Assembly (NCBI GenBank): GCA_963842725.1
Contig: CAWJHN010000003.1
Span: 1 to 64,000 of the forward strand
DNA: 64,000 nt
Reading direction: 5' to 3'
DNA from: UBA10649 sp963842725
GTDB lineage: Bacteria; Actinomycetota; Actinomycetes; S36-B12
Made by a program: the position numbers and the translations under genes. The stretch's first letter is position 1, and every line of letters starts with the position of its first letter. Positions 55,864-63,657 of this stretch are shown one piece after another. The notes beneath the pieces are model-generated. The model was not told where the DNA came from. It saw only the letters and a list, made by a program, of their open reading frames with translations, and did not search any database.

Positions 55864-56463
55864 TCAGGACTCGACCCGACGGCGACCCTCGAAGGCTCGA
55901 CCCAGGGTGACCTCGTCGGCATACTCGAGATCGCCGCCCACCGGCAGCCCACTGGCCAGGCGCGAGACCGCGATGCCGAGCGGCCCGATCAGGCGGGCCA
56001 GGTAGGTTGCCGTGGCCTCCCCTTCGAGATTCGGGTCCGTGGCGAGGATGACCTCCACGATCGAACCGTCAGCCAGCCGCGCGATGAGCTCGCGGATCCG
56101 GAGATTGTCCGGCCCGATGCCGTCGATCGGGCTGATCGCGCCGCCGAGGACGTGGTAGCGCCCGCGAAACTCCCGCGTCTTCTCGATCGCCACGACGTCC
56201 TTGGGCTCCTCGACCACGCACAGCAGGGACGGATCGCGGCGCGGATCGCGGCAGATCCGGCACTGCTCCTCCTCGGTCACGTTCCCGCAGATCGTGCAGA
56301 AGCGGACCCGCTCCTTGACCTCGCGCAGGATGCTCGCCAGGCGCAGCACGTCGGCTGGATCCGCGGCGAGCACATAGAAGGCGATCCGCTGCGCACCCTT
56401 GGGACCGACCCCGGGCAGACGACCGAGCTCGTCGATCAGGTCCTGGACTATCCCCTCGTACAT
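55864..56463 (-). CDS. recR: recombination mediator RecR
   Basis: A 199-residue RecFOR-pathway protein. An N-terminal helix-hairpin-helix (GRLPGVGPKGAQRIAFY) is followed by a four-cysteine zinc site C56, C59, C68 and C71, and a TOPRIM domain (LCVVEEPKDVVAIEKT; LATDPNLEGEATA). It follows dnaX after 16 bases, without the ybaB/ebfC gene that is usually between them, and precedes lysC by 55 bases in the same direction. Confidence 0.96.
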   Translation of the reverse strand: MYEGIVQDLIDELGRLPGVGPKGAQRIAFYVLAADPADVLRLASILREVKERVRFCTICGNVTEEEQCRICRDPRRDPSLLCVVEEPKDVVAIEKTREFRGRYHVLGGAISPIDGIGPDNLRIRELIARLADGSIVEVILATDPNLEGEATATYLARLIGPLGIAVSRLASGLPVGGDLEYADEVTLGRAFEGRRRVES

Positions 56464-56479
56464 GCGCGTCCTTCATGCA

Positions 56480-58426
56480 TCAGTGCTCGATCTCCCCGAT
56501 CTGGGTGGCGCCGAGCTCTCGCAGGGCCAGGTCGACCCCGACCGACTCATCGACGTTGGGATCGTCGAGGCTCGGCGCGTCGGGCTCGGCGGGTGGAGAT
56601 GCCGCAGTCGCCCTGCCCCGTGCGGCGCTGGCGCCCGCGACCCGGTCAGGAGCCAGCACGACGTCGATGCGCACGTCCGCCTTCATCACGTCGAGGCAGG
56701 CCTGCCGCAGGCGCTCGTCGTGCCCGCTGCCCTTGACGTTGTTGGCCTTGCCCGCGTCGGCGACCGCCACGGCCAACACCCCATTGCTCAGCGAGATGGG
56801 GGCGGATCCGTCGAACCCCATCCACGCCACCTTGGAGTACGTCTTGACGGCGTCGAGCACGGCCGGCCACATGGAAACGAACTGCTCCAATGGCACCTCG
56901 GTTGCGGGTGCGTTGCTCGATGCGGAGGCGACGCCAGCTGGGTTCTCACCGCCCGCTTCGGCGGCCTCGGGCTCGGATGCCGGGGCGGACGGACGCGCCG
57001 CGGGCCGGGTCGGCGGCTTGGACCGCGGCTGCGGGACGGATGCCGCACCCGCGGTGCTCGGAGCCACCTCGGAGAGCCGCTTGGGGGGCGTCGGGATGGG
57101 CTCCGCGGGCGGGGCGGCCGTCGCGTCGGCCGGCCCGGCGGAGGTGCCGGGCGCGGACGCCGCGGCCGTCGGAGCCGTCGGGGTCGGGGTCGGGGTCGGA
57201 GTCGGGAGACTCGTCGGCGGCTGGCCCGATGCCACCGGGCTCGCGGCCGCGGCCGGGGCGTGGACGGCGCCCGCGGCCACCCTGCGCTCCAACTGATCGA
57301 GGCGGGCGCGCATGCCGGCCTCGTCGGTATCGGAAGCCGGCAGCAGCAGGCGGGCCACCATCAGCTCGAGATGCAGGCGCGGCGCGGTTGCGCCCTTCAG
57401 GTCGCTGAGCGCCGTGCTGATGACGTCGGCGGACCGGGTCAGCTCCGCGGGACCGAACCGGCCCGACTGCTCGATCTCGCGCGCCACCTGGTCCTCGGGA
57501 GCGTCGATGAGGCCGATGTCGGCGGCATTCGGGACGTTCTGCAGGACGATGAGGTCCCGGCAGCGCTCGAGCAGGTCGGTCACGAAGCGGCGGGGATCGT
57601 GGCCGGCGTCGATGACCCGGTCGATGACGGTGAACAGGCCGGCACCGTCGTGCGCGGCCAGCGCGTCGACCGTCGCGTCGAGCAGGGTGGCGTCCGTCAT
57701 GCCGAGCTGAGCCACCGCCTCGAGGTAGGTCACGCCCTCCGGACCGGCACCCGAGATGACCTGCCCCAGGACCGAGAGGCTGTCGCGCACGCTGCCCGCA
57801 CCGGCACGGGCCACGAGTGCCAGGGCGGCGGGCTCCGCCGCCACGCCCTCTGCGGCGCAGATGCCGGCCAGGTGCTGCTGGAGGACCCTCGAGGATACGA
57901 GGCGGAACGTGTAGTTGTGCGTCCTCGAGCGGATCGTCGGCAGGACCTTCTCCGCCTCGGTCGTCGCGAAGACGAAGCGCACGTGCTCCGGTGGCTCCTC
58001 AACCAGCTTCAGCAGCGCGTTGAAGCCGGCCGTCGTGACCATGTGGGCCTCGTCGATGATGTAGACCTTGTAGCGCGAGGAGGCCGGCGCGAACATCGCC
58101 CGCTCCCGGAGGTCGCGCGTGTCGTCGACCCCACCGTGGCTGGCGGCGTCGAGCTCGATCACGTCGAGGGACCCGGGACCGTTGGGTGCCAGGTCCAGGC
58201 AGCTCTGGCAGACGCCGCACGGGTCGGGGGTCGGGCCCTGCTCGCAGTTGAGCGACCGGGCCAGGATGCGGGCCGTCGACGTCTTGCCGCACCCGCGCGG
58301 TCCGGAGAACAGGTAGGCGTGGTGGACGCGGTCGTTCTCGAGGGCGCGGCGCAGGGGGTTCGTGACGTGCTCCTGGCCCACGACGTCGTCGAGACGCGCC
58401 GGGCGGTAGGTGCGATACAGGGCCAT
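56480..58426 (-). CDS. dnaX: DNA polymerase III tau/gamma subunit
   Basis: A 648-residue clamp-loader subunit. Walker A is GPRGCGKTS at residues 42-50, zinc ligands are C61, C70, C73 and C76, and Walker B/sensor segments are YIIDEAHMVT and LLKLVEEPPEH. Residues from about 400 to 530 are a low-complexity Pro/Ala/Thr linker that includes a (TP)n run, followed by a C-terminal polymerase-binding domain. ATG at 58426 is preferred to the GTG 6 bases earlier. No slippery A-run typical of E. coli gamma production is visible. Confidence 0.96.
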   Translation of the reverse strand: MALYRTYRPARLDDVVGQEHVTNPLRRALENDRVHHAYLFSGPRGCGKTSTARILARSLNCEQGPTPDPCGVCQSCLDLAPNGPGSLDVIELDAASHGGVDDTRDLRERAMFAPASSRYKVYIIDEAHMVTTAGFNALLKLVEEPPEHVRFVFATTEAEKVLPTIRSRTHNYTFRLVSSRVLQQHLAGICAAEGVAAEPAALALVARAGAGSVRDSLSVLGQVISGAGPEGVTYLEAVAQLGMTDATLLDATVDALAAHDGAGLFTVIDRVIDAGHDPRRFVTDLLERCRDLIVLQNVPNAADIGLIDAPEDQVAREIEQSGRFGPAELTRSADVISTALSDLKGATAPRLHLELMVARLLLPASDTDEAGMRARLDQLERRVAAGAVHAPAAAASPVASGQPPTSLPTPTPTPTPTAPTAAASAPGTSAGPADATAAPPAEPIPTPPKRLSEVAPSTAGAASVPQPRSKPPTRPAARPSAPASEPEAAEAGGENPAGVASASSNAPATEVPLEQFVSMWPAVLDAVKTYSKVAWMGFDGSAPISLSNGVLAVAVADAGKANNVKGSGHDERLRQACLDVMKADVRIDVVLAPDRVAGASAARGRATAASPPAEPDAPSLDDPNVDESVGVDLALRELGATQIGEIEH

Positions 58427-58470
58427 TGACACAGGTGCACCCTAACGCCGTCCCGTGCTTGACTTCGCCC

Positions 58471-58923
58471 ATGGACTTCAGCGCGACGCTCCAGCTGCAC
58501 GGCAAGACGGCGACCGGCATCGAGGTGCCGGATGAGGTCGTCCAGGCCCTGGGGTCCGGCCGTCGGCCGTCCGTCAACGTCACGATCAACGGCTACACCT
58601 ACCGCAGCACCGTTGCCCCGTACGCCGGCGCCAACCTGCTCCCCGTCAGCGCCGAGGTCCGCGCCGGCGCGGGCATCGCGGCCGGGGACGTCATCGAGGT
58701 GACGCTGACCTTGGACACCGAGCCCCGAGCGGTGGAGGTGCCGGCCGACCTCGCGACGGCGCTCCGCGCGAACCCGGAGGCCGACGCCTTCTTCGCATCG
58801 CTCTCGTACAGCAACCAGCGCGGCTACACCACGTGGATCGAGGACGCCAAGAAGGACGAGACCCGGCAGGCGCGCGTGGCGAAGGCCGTCGAGTCCCTCG
58901 CCGCCGGCCGCAAGACGCACTGA
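58471..58923 (+). CDS. DUF1905 / YdeI-like protein
   Basis: A 150-residue protein. Residues 1-90 form a DUF1905 beta-barrel (FSATLQLHGKTATGIEVPDEVV; VNVTINGYTYRSTV). The C-terminal part (LSYSNQRGYTTWIEDAKKDETRQAR) is the YdeI/OmpD-associated helical motif, linked in other bacteria with resistance to antimicrobial peptides. ATG at 58471 precedes the domain directly. It is divergent from dnaX by 44 bases. Confidence 0.85.
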   Translation: MDFSATLQLHGKTATGIEVPDEVVQALGSGRRPSVNVTINGYTYRSTVAPYAGANLLPVSAEVRAGAGIAAGDVIEVTLTLDTEPRAVEVPADLATALRANPEADAFFASLSYSNQRGYTTWIEDAKKDETRQARVAKAVESLAAGRKTH

Positions 58924-58992
58924 CCGGCGGACCGCAGGCCGGCCCGAACGGCGAGCCGCCGGCCCAGCGGGATGCGGCCGATCCGGATCGCA

Positions 58993-59089
58993 AGGGACCC
59001 CCCGTGCACCCGCCAGAGCGCGCTTATCCTTGCTGCCTTCCGGCCCTGGGGAGGTTCACGCGGTGACGCCGCACGAGGGGTCGGCCCAA
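58993..59089 (-). ncRNA. ffs: signal recognition particle RNA (4.5S)
   Basis: The minus strand contains the conserved SRP core AACCTCCCCAGG...CCGGAAGGCAGCAAGG, including the GGAAG tetraloop context that binds Ffh. Flanking arms ACCCC-CGTGC and GCACG-GGGGT pair to close the long hairpin. Location between dnaX and tRNA-Ser is typical of actinobacteria. Exact ends are estimated to within a few bases. Confidence 0.88.
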
Positions 59090-59141
59090 CTGTACGGGGC
59101 GGCTTTCGCCGCCGGACAGGGTGGGCGGTAGCCTCCTCGGC

Positions 59142-59226
59142 GGAGGATTCGCATAGTGGCCTAGTGCGCACGCTTGGAAAGCGTGTTGGGGGAAACTCCT
59201 CACGGGTTCGAATCCCGTATCCTCCG
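59142..59226 (+). tRNA. tRNA-Ser (anticodon GGA)
   Basis: Acceptor GGAGGAT pairs with ATCCTCC, discriminator G at 59226. The anticodon arm CACGCTTGGAAAGCGTG gives GGA, reading UCC and UCU. The long variable arm (TTGGGGGAAACTCCTC region) is typical of tRNA-Ser. CCA is not encoded. Confidence 0.96.
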
Positions 59227-59228
59227 CG

Positions 59229-59289
59229 GAGCCGTCGGCCACGACGGCTCGAGCACTCCGCGGGACCCGGCCTCTGGGCCGGGTCCCGC
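59229..59289 (+). terminator. double hairpin after tRNA-Ser
   Basis: Two hairpins follow the tRNA: GAGCCGTC/GACGGCTC (59229-59250), and a perfect 13-bp stem GCGGGACCCGGCC/GGCCGGGTCCCGC with a 4-base loop (59260-59289). The second ends 46 bases before the next start codon. Confidence 0.7.
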
Positions 59290-59335
59290 GCTCGTTCCGG
59301 CACATTCGCCGCACGCGAGTGCGATAGTCACGCGG

Positions 59336-60517
59336 GTGACGGCCCTCAACTCCGCGGCGCGACGTGCCGGCTCGGTCGCGTACATCGCCCAGGGCCTCTG
59401 CTTCGCCGCCCTGGTCACCCGGATCCCGACCATCCAGGAGCGTTTCGCGCTCGATGACGGATCGCTCGCGCTGCTGCTCGGCCTGGTGCCCATCGTCGCG
59501 GGCGCCGGGAGCATCGCTGCGGGCGCCGCGATCGCTCGTGTGGGCAGCGCCCCGGTGCTGCGGGTGCTGGGACCGGCGACGCCCATCGCCCTCGTCTGCG
59601 TCGGGCTGAGCACGTCGATGCCCGCACTGATCGCCTCACTGATCGCCGTCGGCTTCGCGCTCGGTTCGGTCGACGCCGCGATGACGGCCCACGGGGTCGC
59701 CGTCGAGATCACCTACCGACGCAGCCTGATGGGCTCGTTCTTCGCCGTCTTCAGCCTCGCCGGCATCGTCGGCGCGACGCTGGCCGCCGTCGCCGCTGGC
59801 ACGTCGGTGTCGCTCGCGGTGTTCTTCGCCGCCCTGGCCGTCGTCATCATCCCCTGCCAGCTGATCGCCGGGCCGCACCTGCTCACGGGGCGGGTCGAGA
59901 GCGACGGCACCGTCGACGACCCCTCCGCCGACCAGCCCGGTGCGCAGCGCGCGCACGTGCCGTGGCGGCCCATCCTGGTGATCGGCGTCGCGCTGATGTG
60001 CGTGTACATCGCGGACTCGGCCGCGTCGAACTGGAGCGCGGTCTACCTGACCAGGGCCCTCGGCTCCAGCGAGGCGATCGCGGCGCTCGCCTACGCCTGC
60101 TACGCCCTCACGACCCTGATCGCCCGCGTCTTCGTCGATCGCGGCGTGATGGCGAGGGGTCCCGTCCGACTCGTCCGGGTGGGCTCGGCGGTGGCCGTCG
60201 CGGCCGCCGTCCTCATCGCCCTGGCGCCGTCACCGCTGTGGGGTCTGGCCGCCTTCGCGCTGCTCGGGGCGGGGGCGGCTCCGATCATCCCGCTCGCATT
60301 CACCGCGGCGGCGCAGCACGACGCGCTGGGCACGGGTGTCGCCGTGGCCCGCGTCAACGTCTTCAACTACGCCGGCTTCGTCGTCGGAGCGCCGCTGATC
60401 GGCCTGGTGGCCGACGCGAGCTCACTGCGCTGGGCCTTCGCCCTCCTCGCGCCGATCCTGCTGGTCGTGTTCTTCATGGCACCCGCCTTCCGCGTGGGCT
60501 CGTACGCCCGAGGCTGA
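59336..60517 (+). CDS. MFS transporter
   Basis: A 393-residue transporter with 12 predicted TM segments and a short hydrophilic loop in the middle (about residues 190-210). Motifs include LVTRIPTIQERFALDDGSLALLLG at the start and DRGVMARGPVRLVRVG as the second-half loop-A equivalent. The pattern resembles the YbjJ/fucose-permease-like group of MFS proteins, substrate unknown. GTG at 59336 is chosen because upstream in-frame sequence is tRNA and terminator. Confidence 0.85.
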   Translation: MTALNSAARRAGSVAYIAQGLCFAALVTRIPTIQERFALDDGSLALLLGLVPIVAGAGSIAAGAAIARVGSAPVLRVLGPATPIALVCVGLSTSMPALIASLIAVGFALGSVDAAMTAHGVAVEITYRRSLMGSFFAVFSLAGIVGATLAAVAAGTSVSLAVFFAALAVVIIPCQLIAGPHLLTGRVESDGTVDDPSADQPGAQRAHVPWRPILVIGVALMCVYIADSAASNWSAVYLTRALGSSEAIAALAYACYALTTLIARVFVDRGVMARGPVRLVRVGSAVAVAAAVLIALAPSPLWGLAAFALLGAGAAPIIPLAFTAAAQHDALGTGVAVARVNVFNYAGFVVGAPLIGLVADASSLRWAFALLAPILLVVFFMAPAFRVGSYARG

Positions 60518-60554
60518 GATTCGCCGCCAGGCGCAGGGTTGTACCCTTCTCCAC

Positions 60555-60644
60555 GGTGGCGTGTCCGAGCGGCCAAAGGAGCACGCCTCGAAAGCGTGTG
60601 TGGGGGCAACCTCACCGTGGGTTCAAATCCCACCGCCACCGCCA
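60555..60644 (+). tRNA. tRNA-Ser (anticodon CGA)
   Basis: Acceptor GGTGGCG pairs with CGCCACC, discriminator G at 60641, and CCA is encoded at 60642-60644. The anticodon arm CACGCCTCGAAAGCGTG gives CGA, reading UCG. A long variable arm is present. It follows the MFS gene by 37 bases. Confidence 0.96.
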
Positions 60645-60646
60645 CA

Positions 60647-60681
60647 GGAATGGGCGCCCCGCACCATGGGGCGCCCATTCC
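60647..60681 (+). terminator. tRNA-Ser(CGA) terminator hairpin
   Basis: GGAATGGGCGCCCC and GGGGCGCCCATTCC form a perfect 14-bp stem around a 7-base loop, starting 2 bases after the encoded CCA. Confidence 0.75.
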
Positions 60682-60730
60682 GGCAAGACCGCCCCCACCC
60701 CAACCCAACCCCGAACCCCTCCCCCATCCT

Positions 60731-60792
60731 CGCGAGCGGGGAGTTGTCGGGGTGCCTTTTCGCCTGAGGACCCCGACAACTCCCCGCTCGCG
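60731..60792. repeat. 23-bp perfect inverted repeat in C-rich/G-rich flanks
   Basis: Arms of 23 bases at 60731-60753 and 60770-60792 are exact reverse complements (core GGGGAGTTGTCGGGGT / ACCCCGACAACTCCCC), with a 16-base loop. The flanks extend the asymmetry: 60690-60730 is almost pure C with A, and 60793-60836 is G-rich with T, loosely complementary. The structure fills the gap between tRNA-Ser and the convergent hemerythrin gene and contains no gene. Confidence 0.8.
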
Positions 60793-60843
60793 GGAAGGGA
60801 AGGGTTGGGCAGGGGTGGGGTGGGTTGGGGCGGGACGGTTGGG

Positions 60844-61500
60844 TCAGGCGGCTGCGGCCGTGAGGCGCGCGCGGTACGCCGCGTACGCGGGGCGGCCGAA
60901 CTGCTCGAATCCGGCGCGAGCCTCCGGCGGCATGGCCTCGAGGATGGCGGCACCGAGCTCAGGAGAGGTGTCATCGAGGATCGTGCCGAGCCCGATGGCC
61001 AGCTGCTCAGGCGTGAGCGAGGCCCGGGAGTGCTCGCCGAGCCGGGCGAACTCCTCCGGCGTGATGGAGACCGCGACGACGGGCAGGATCTCGTCCTCCT
61101 CCAGGGCGAGGTGCTCGCGCATCGCCGTGTCGAGATCCGAGACGGTCGCCGCCAGGTCGTCCCGCGCCGCCGCCGCCGACGACGACATCCAGGCGCCGGC
61201 CTGCTGCTGCACCGATGCGAGCAGCTCGCCGATGCGCGCGTGCTGGGACTCCATCACCCGCACGAGGTCCAGACGATCCACCGCACGCTCCTCCAGCAGC
61301 GGCCAGAGGTTCACGTCCTCACTCTCGTGATGGCCATGCAGCATGGCCGTCATCATCATGACGTGTCCGCCGACCACGGCGGCCCGGTCGACGTCGCCGT
61401 CGGGGACGGACGCGATCATCCCCGGCAGCGCTGCGAACTCCATGCGGAACGCATCGTGGACCGCTGTCATCTCCCGGGTGTCAGTGAGCTCACCGGCCAT
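60844..61500 (-). CDS. hemerythrin-like di-iron protein
   Basis: A 218-residue helical protein with a hemerythrin HHE domain. Putative ligands are H15 (VHDAF), the H55-x-H57-H58-E59 cluster in HGHHESED, a His in ESQHARI and HLALEEDE. It may sense or bind oxygen, nitric oxide or iron. ATG at 61500 has AGGAGGGAG upstream. The 88 bases before it hold a 6-bp inverted repeat (CCGACA/TGTCGG) near a plausible promoter. Confidence 0.85.
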   Translation of the reverse strand: MAGELTDTREMTAVHDAFRMEFAALPGMIASVPDGDVDRAAVVGGHVMMMTAMLHGHHESEDVNLWPLLEERAVDRLDLVRVMESQHARIGELLASVQQQAGAWMSSSAAAARDDLAATVSDLDTAMREHLALEEDEILPVVAVSITPEEFARLGEHSRASLTPEQLAIGLGTILDDTSPELGAAILEAMPPEARAGFEQFGRPAYAAYRARLTAAAA

Positions 61501-61588
61501 GCTCGTGCTCCCTCCTGTGGCTGCCATGTGTGCCGACAAATATCGCATCCGAAATGTCGGGTGTGCAGCGTTTTGGCCGGATCGCCGA

Positions 61589-63295
61589 TCAGGAGCCGAC
61601 GAGTCGAAGGGTCGCGTCCGCGTGCGTGAGGGTGGACTCGCGATGGGCCACCAGGACGACGGTCGTGCCGAGGTCGCGGATCGCGGCGAGGACGCGAGCC
61701 TCGGTCGCCGGGTCAAGTGCACTCGTCGCCTCGTCGAGCACGAGCAGATCGGGCTGACGAAGCAGGGCGCGCGCAAGCGCGATGCGCTGCCGCTGCCCGC
61801 CGGACAGCCGCACGCCACGCTCGCCCAGCTCGGTCTCCAGGCCCCGGGGCAGGTCGCGCGCGAACTCGGCGCACGCGCGGTCCAGCGCCGCCCAGATCTC
61901 CGCATCCTCAGGAACTCCGTCGACCGACCACGTCAGGTTCTCGCGCAGGGTCCCCGGCAGCACATGCACGTCCTGCGGCACGTACCCGAGACGGCCCCGC
62001 ATCTCGCGCACCACGTCCGGGCTCATGGCCATCCCGTTGACCCGGATGCTGCCACCCTGCGGCGACAACAGGCCCAGGATCAGGTCGACGAGGGTCGACT
62101 TGCCCACGCCGGACGGTCCGGTGATCGCCGTCACCTGGCCGCGGGCGCACGTGAGCGACACGCCCTCGAGCACCGGCACCTCGTCGTATCCGAAGCGGAC
62201 GTCTCGCACGTCGATCTCCAGGCGCCCGACGGGCAGCCGGCCTCGGATCGGGCCGGATCCGCTCGTCGGGTCCGCATTGACGACAGCCTCGTCGAGCAGC
62301 TCCTGGACGGTCGCGACCGCCGGCAGGAAGTTCGCCGCCATCTGACCGGTCTGCCCCAGGGACTGGACGGTCGACAGCAGCCGGGCCACCAGGACGACAA
62401 GGACGATCAGCTGGTCGGCTCCGACGCCGACCGCCAGGGAGACCAGCACGAGGACGGATGCGCCGACCGCGGAGAGCACGGACACGGCCGCCCGCTGGAG
62501 CGACGACCGGGTGGCGAAGCTGACCTGCACGCCCGCCATCCGCTGCATCGCCCGGTGCAGGAGCAGCAGCCACCGCGACGCCGCCTCGTGCGCCCGGACC
62601 AGCTTCAGCGAGCCGACTGCGTCGGTCACGGTGGCGGCGTAGTCGCGGTTGGCGTCGACCTGGTCCTGGCCGAGGCGGTGGGCGCTGCGTGCCGTAGGCA
62701 GCAGGGCTACTCCGGTGATGACCGCCAGGACGGCACCGATCGCACCGACGACCGGAGCCACGATCGTGGCGGCGACCGTGATGGCGATCGCCATGAAGAC
62801 GCCGATCGTCAACCGAGCGAAGAGGTCGACCATGAACCCGACGCGGGCCACCTCGGTGTTGACGACCTGAACGATGTCGCTCCCGCGGCGGGACAGGAGC
62901 CACGACCAGCGGGCGTTGAGCGCGGCGTCGAGGGCGGCCAGCCGCTGTCGATCCAGCACCTCGAGGCGAAGCTCGGTGGTCACGCGATCGCGGATGACCG
63001 TCACCCCGCCCCGGACCATGACGACGAGGACAAGGAGCAGGAGGATCACCGCCAACGGCACCACGGTGGCGAACGAGCCGAGCACCGGCCAGCCGCTCAC
63101 GTCGACGCCGTTGCCCTGCAGGCCGTTGAGCACCGGGACCAGGAGCAGCAGCGAGATGCCCTCGGTCACCGCCAGGAGGAGACCGAGGCCGATCACCCAC
63201 GCCAGCCGACGGGAGTTCGTGGCCCGCAGGAGCCGAAGGAGCAGTCGCATGTCGCGACCCAGATCGCCGCGGGCTGTCGTCGGCTCCGGGGTCAC
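61589..63295 (-). CDS. ABC exporter, fused TM and ATPase domains
   Basis: A 568-residue half-transporter. Six TM helices lie in residues 1-310. The ATPase domain has Walker A GPSGVGKST, the Q-loop in YVPQDVHVLPG, signature LSGGQRQR and Walker B LLVLDEATSALD. The layout fits exporters of peptides or lipids, including those in RiPP clusters. It is divergent from the PqqD-like gene by 65 bases, which supports a shared function. GTG at 63295 is taken as the start; an ATG at 63250 is also possible. Confidence 0.88.
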   Translation of the reverse strand: MTPEPTTARGDLGRDMRLLLRLLRATNSRRLAWVIGLGLLLAVTEGISLLLLVPVLNGLQGNGVDVSGWPVLGSFATVVPLAVILLLLVLVVMVRGGVTVIRDRVTTELRLEVLDRQRLAALDAALNARWSWLLSRRGSDIVQVVNTEVARVGFMVDLFARLTIGVFMAIAITVAATIVAPVVGAIGAVLAVITGVALLPTARSAHRLGQDQVDANRDYAATVTDAVGSLKLVRAHEAASRWLLLLHRAMQRMAGVQVSFATRSSLQRAAVSVLSAVGASVLVLVSLAVGVGADQLIVLVVLVARLLSTVQSLGQTGQMAANFLPAVATVQELLDEAVVNADPTSGSGPIRGRLPVGRLEIDVRDVRFGYDEVPVLEGVSLTCARGQVTAITGPSGVGKSTLVDLILGLLSPQGGSIRVNGMAMSPDVVREMRGRLGYVPQDVHVLPGTLRENLTWSVDGVPEDAEIWAALDRACAEFARDLPRGLETELGERGVRLSGGQRQRIALARALLRQPDLLVLDEATSALDPATEARVLAAIRDLGTTVVLVAHRESTLTHADATLRLVGS

Positions 63296-63360
63296 GGGCC
63301 AAGAGTAGGGCGGTCGTCGTCTCCGTCCGGGACCAGTCGATCGATGACTAGTATCCGGGC

Positions 63361-63645
63361 ATGGAATCGACGCGGGTGCCGATGCGCGCAGACGGGGTGC
63401 TCGAGGCTGACGTCGACGGCCAGCGGATCCTGATGAGCCCGAGCGGCTTCACGTACTTCGGTCTGGTCGAGACCGGCGCGCCCATCTGGGACCTCATCGA
63501 CGGCCAGCGATCCGTCGACGACCTGGTCGTCGAACTGCTGGAGCGCTACGAGGGCGACCCCGCGAGGATCCGCACCGAGGTCGACGCGTTCCTCTCGGGT
63601 CTCGACGCGGCTGGCCTCCTGTCGGACGGCCCCACCGACTCGTGA
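63361..63645 (+). CDS. PqqD-like peptide-binding (RRE) protein
   Basis: A 94-residue protein with the PqqD/RiPP recognition element pattern: a beta-hairpin (ADVDGQRILMSPSGFTYFGL), then GAPIWDLIDGQRSVDDLVVEL and a final helix with LDAAGLL. Such domains bind the leader of a precursor peptide and hand it to a modifying enzyme. It lies between the divergent exporter and an open frame that starts 12 bases downstream, probably the next gene of the same unit. Confidence 0.82.
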   Translation: MESTRVPMRADGVLEADVDGQRILMSPSGFTYFGLVETGAPIWDLIDGQRSVDDLVVELLERYEGDPARIRTEVDAFLSGLDAAGLLSDGPTDS

Positions 63646-63657
63646 TCGGCTGACGCG

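Noticed and set aside
57183..57222. Short tandem repeat encoding Thr-Pro in dnaX
   Set aside because: It lies in the natural low-complexity linker of the tau subunit and keeps the frame; not a separate element.
58937..58964. 7-bp inverted repeat GGCCGGC/GCCGGCC after the YdeI-like gene
   Set aside because: Such GC palindromes are frequent by chance here, and the 14-base loop makes a weak terminator.
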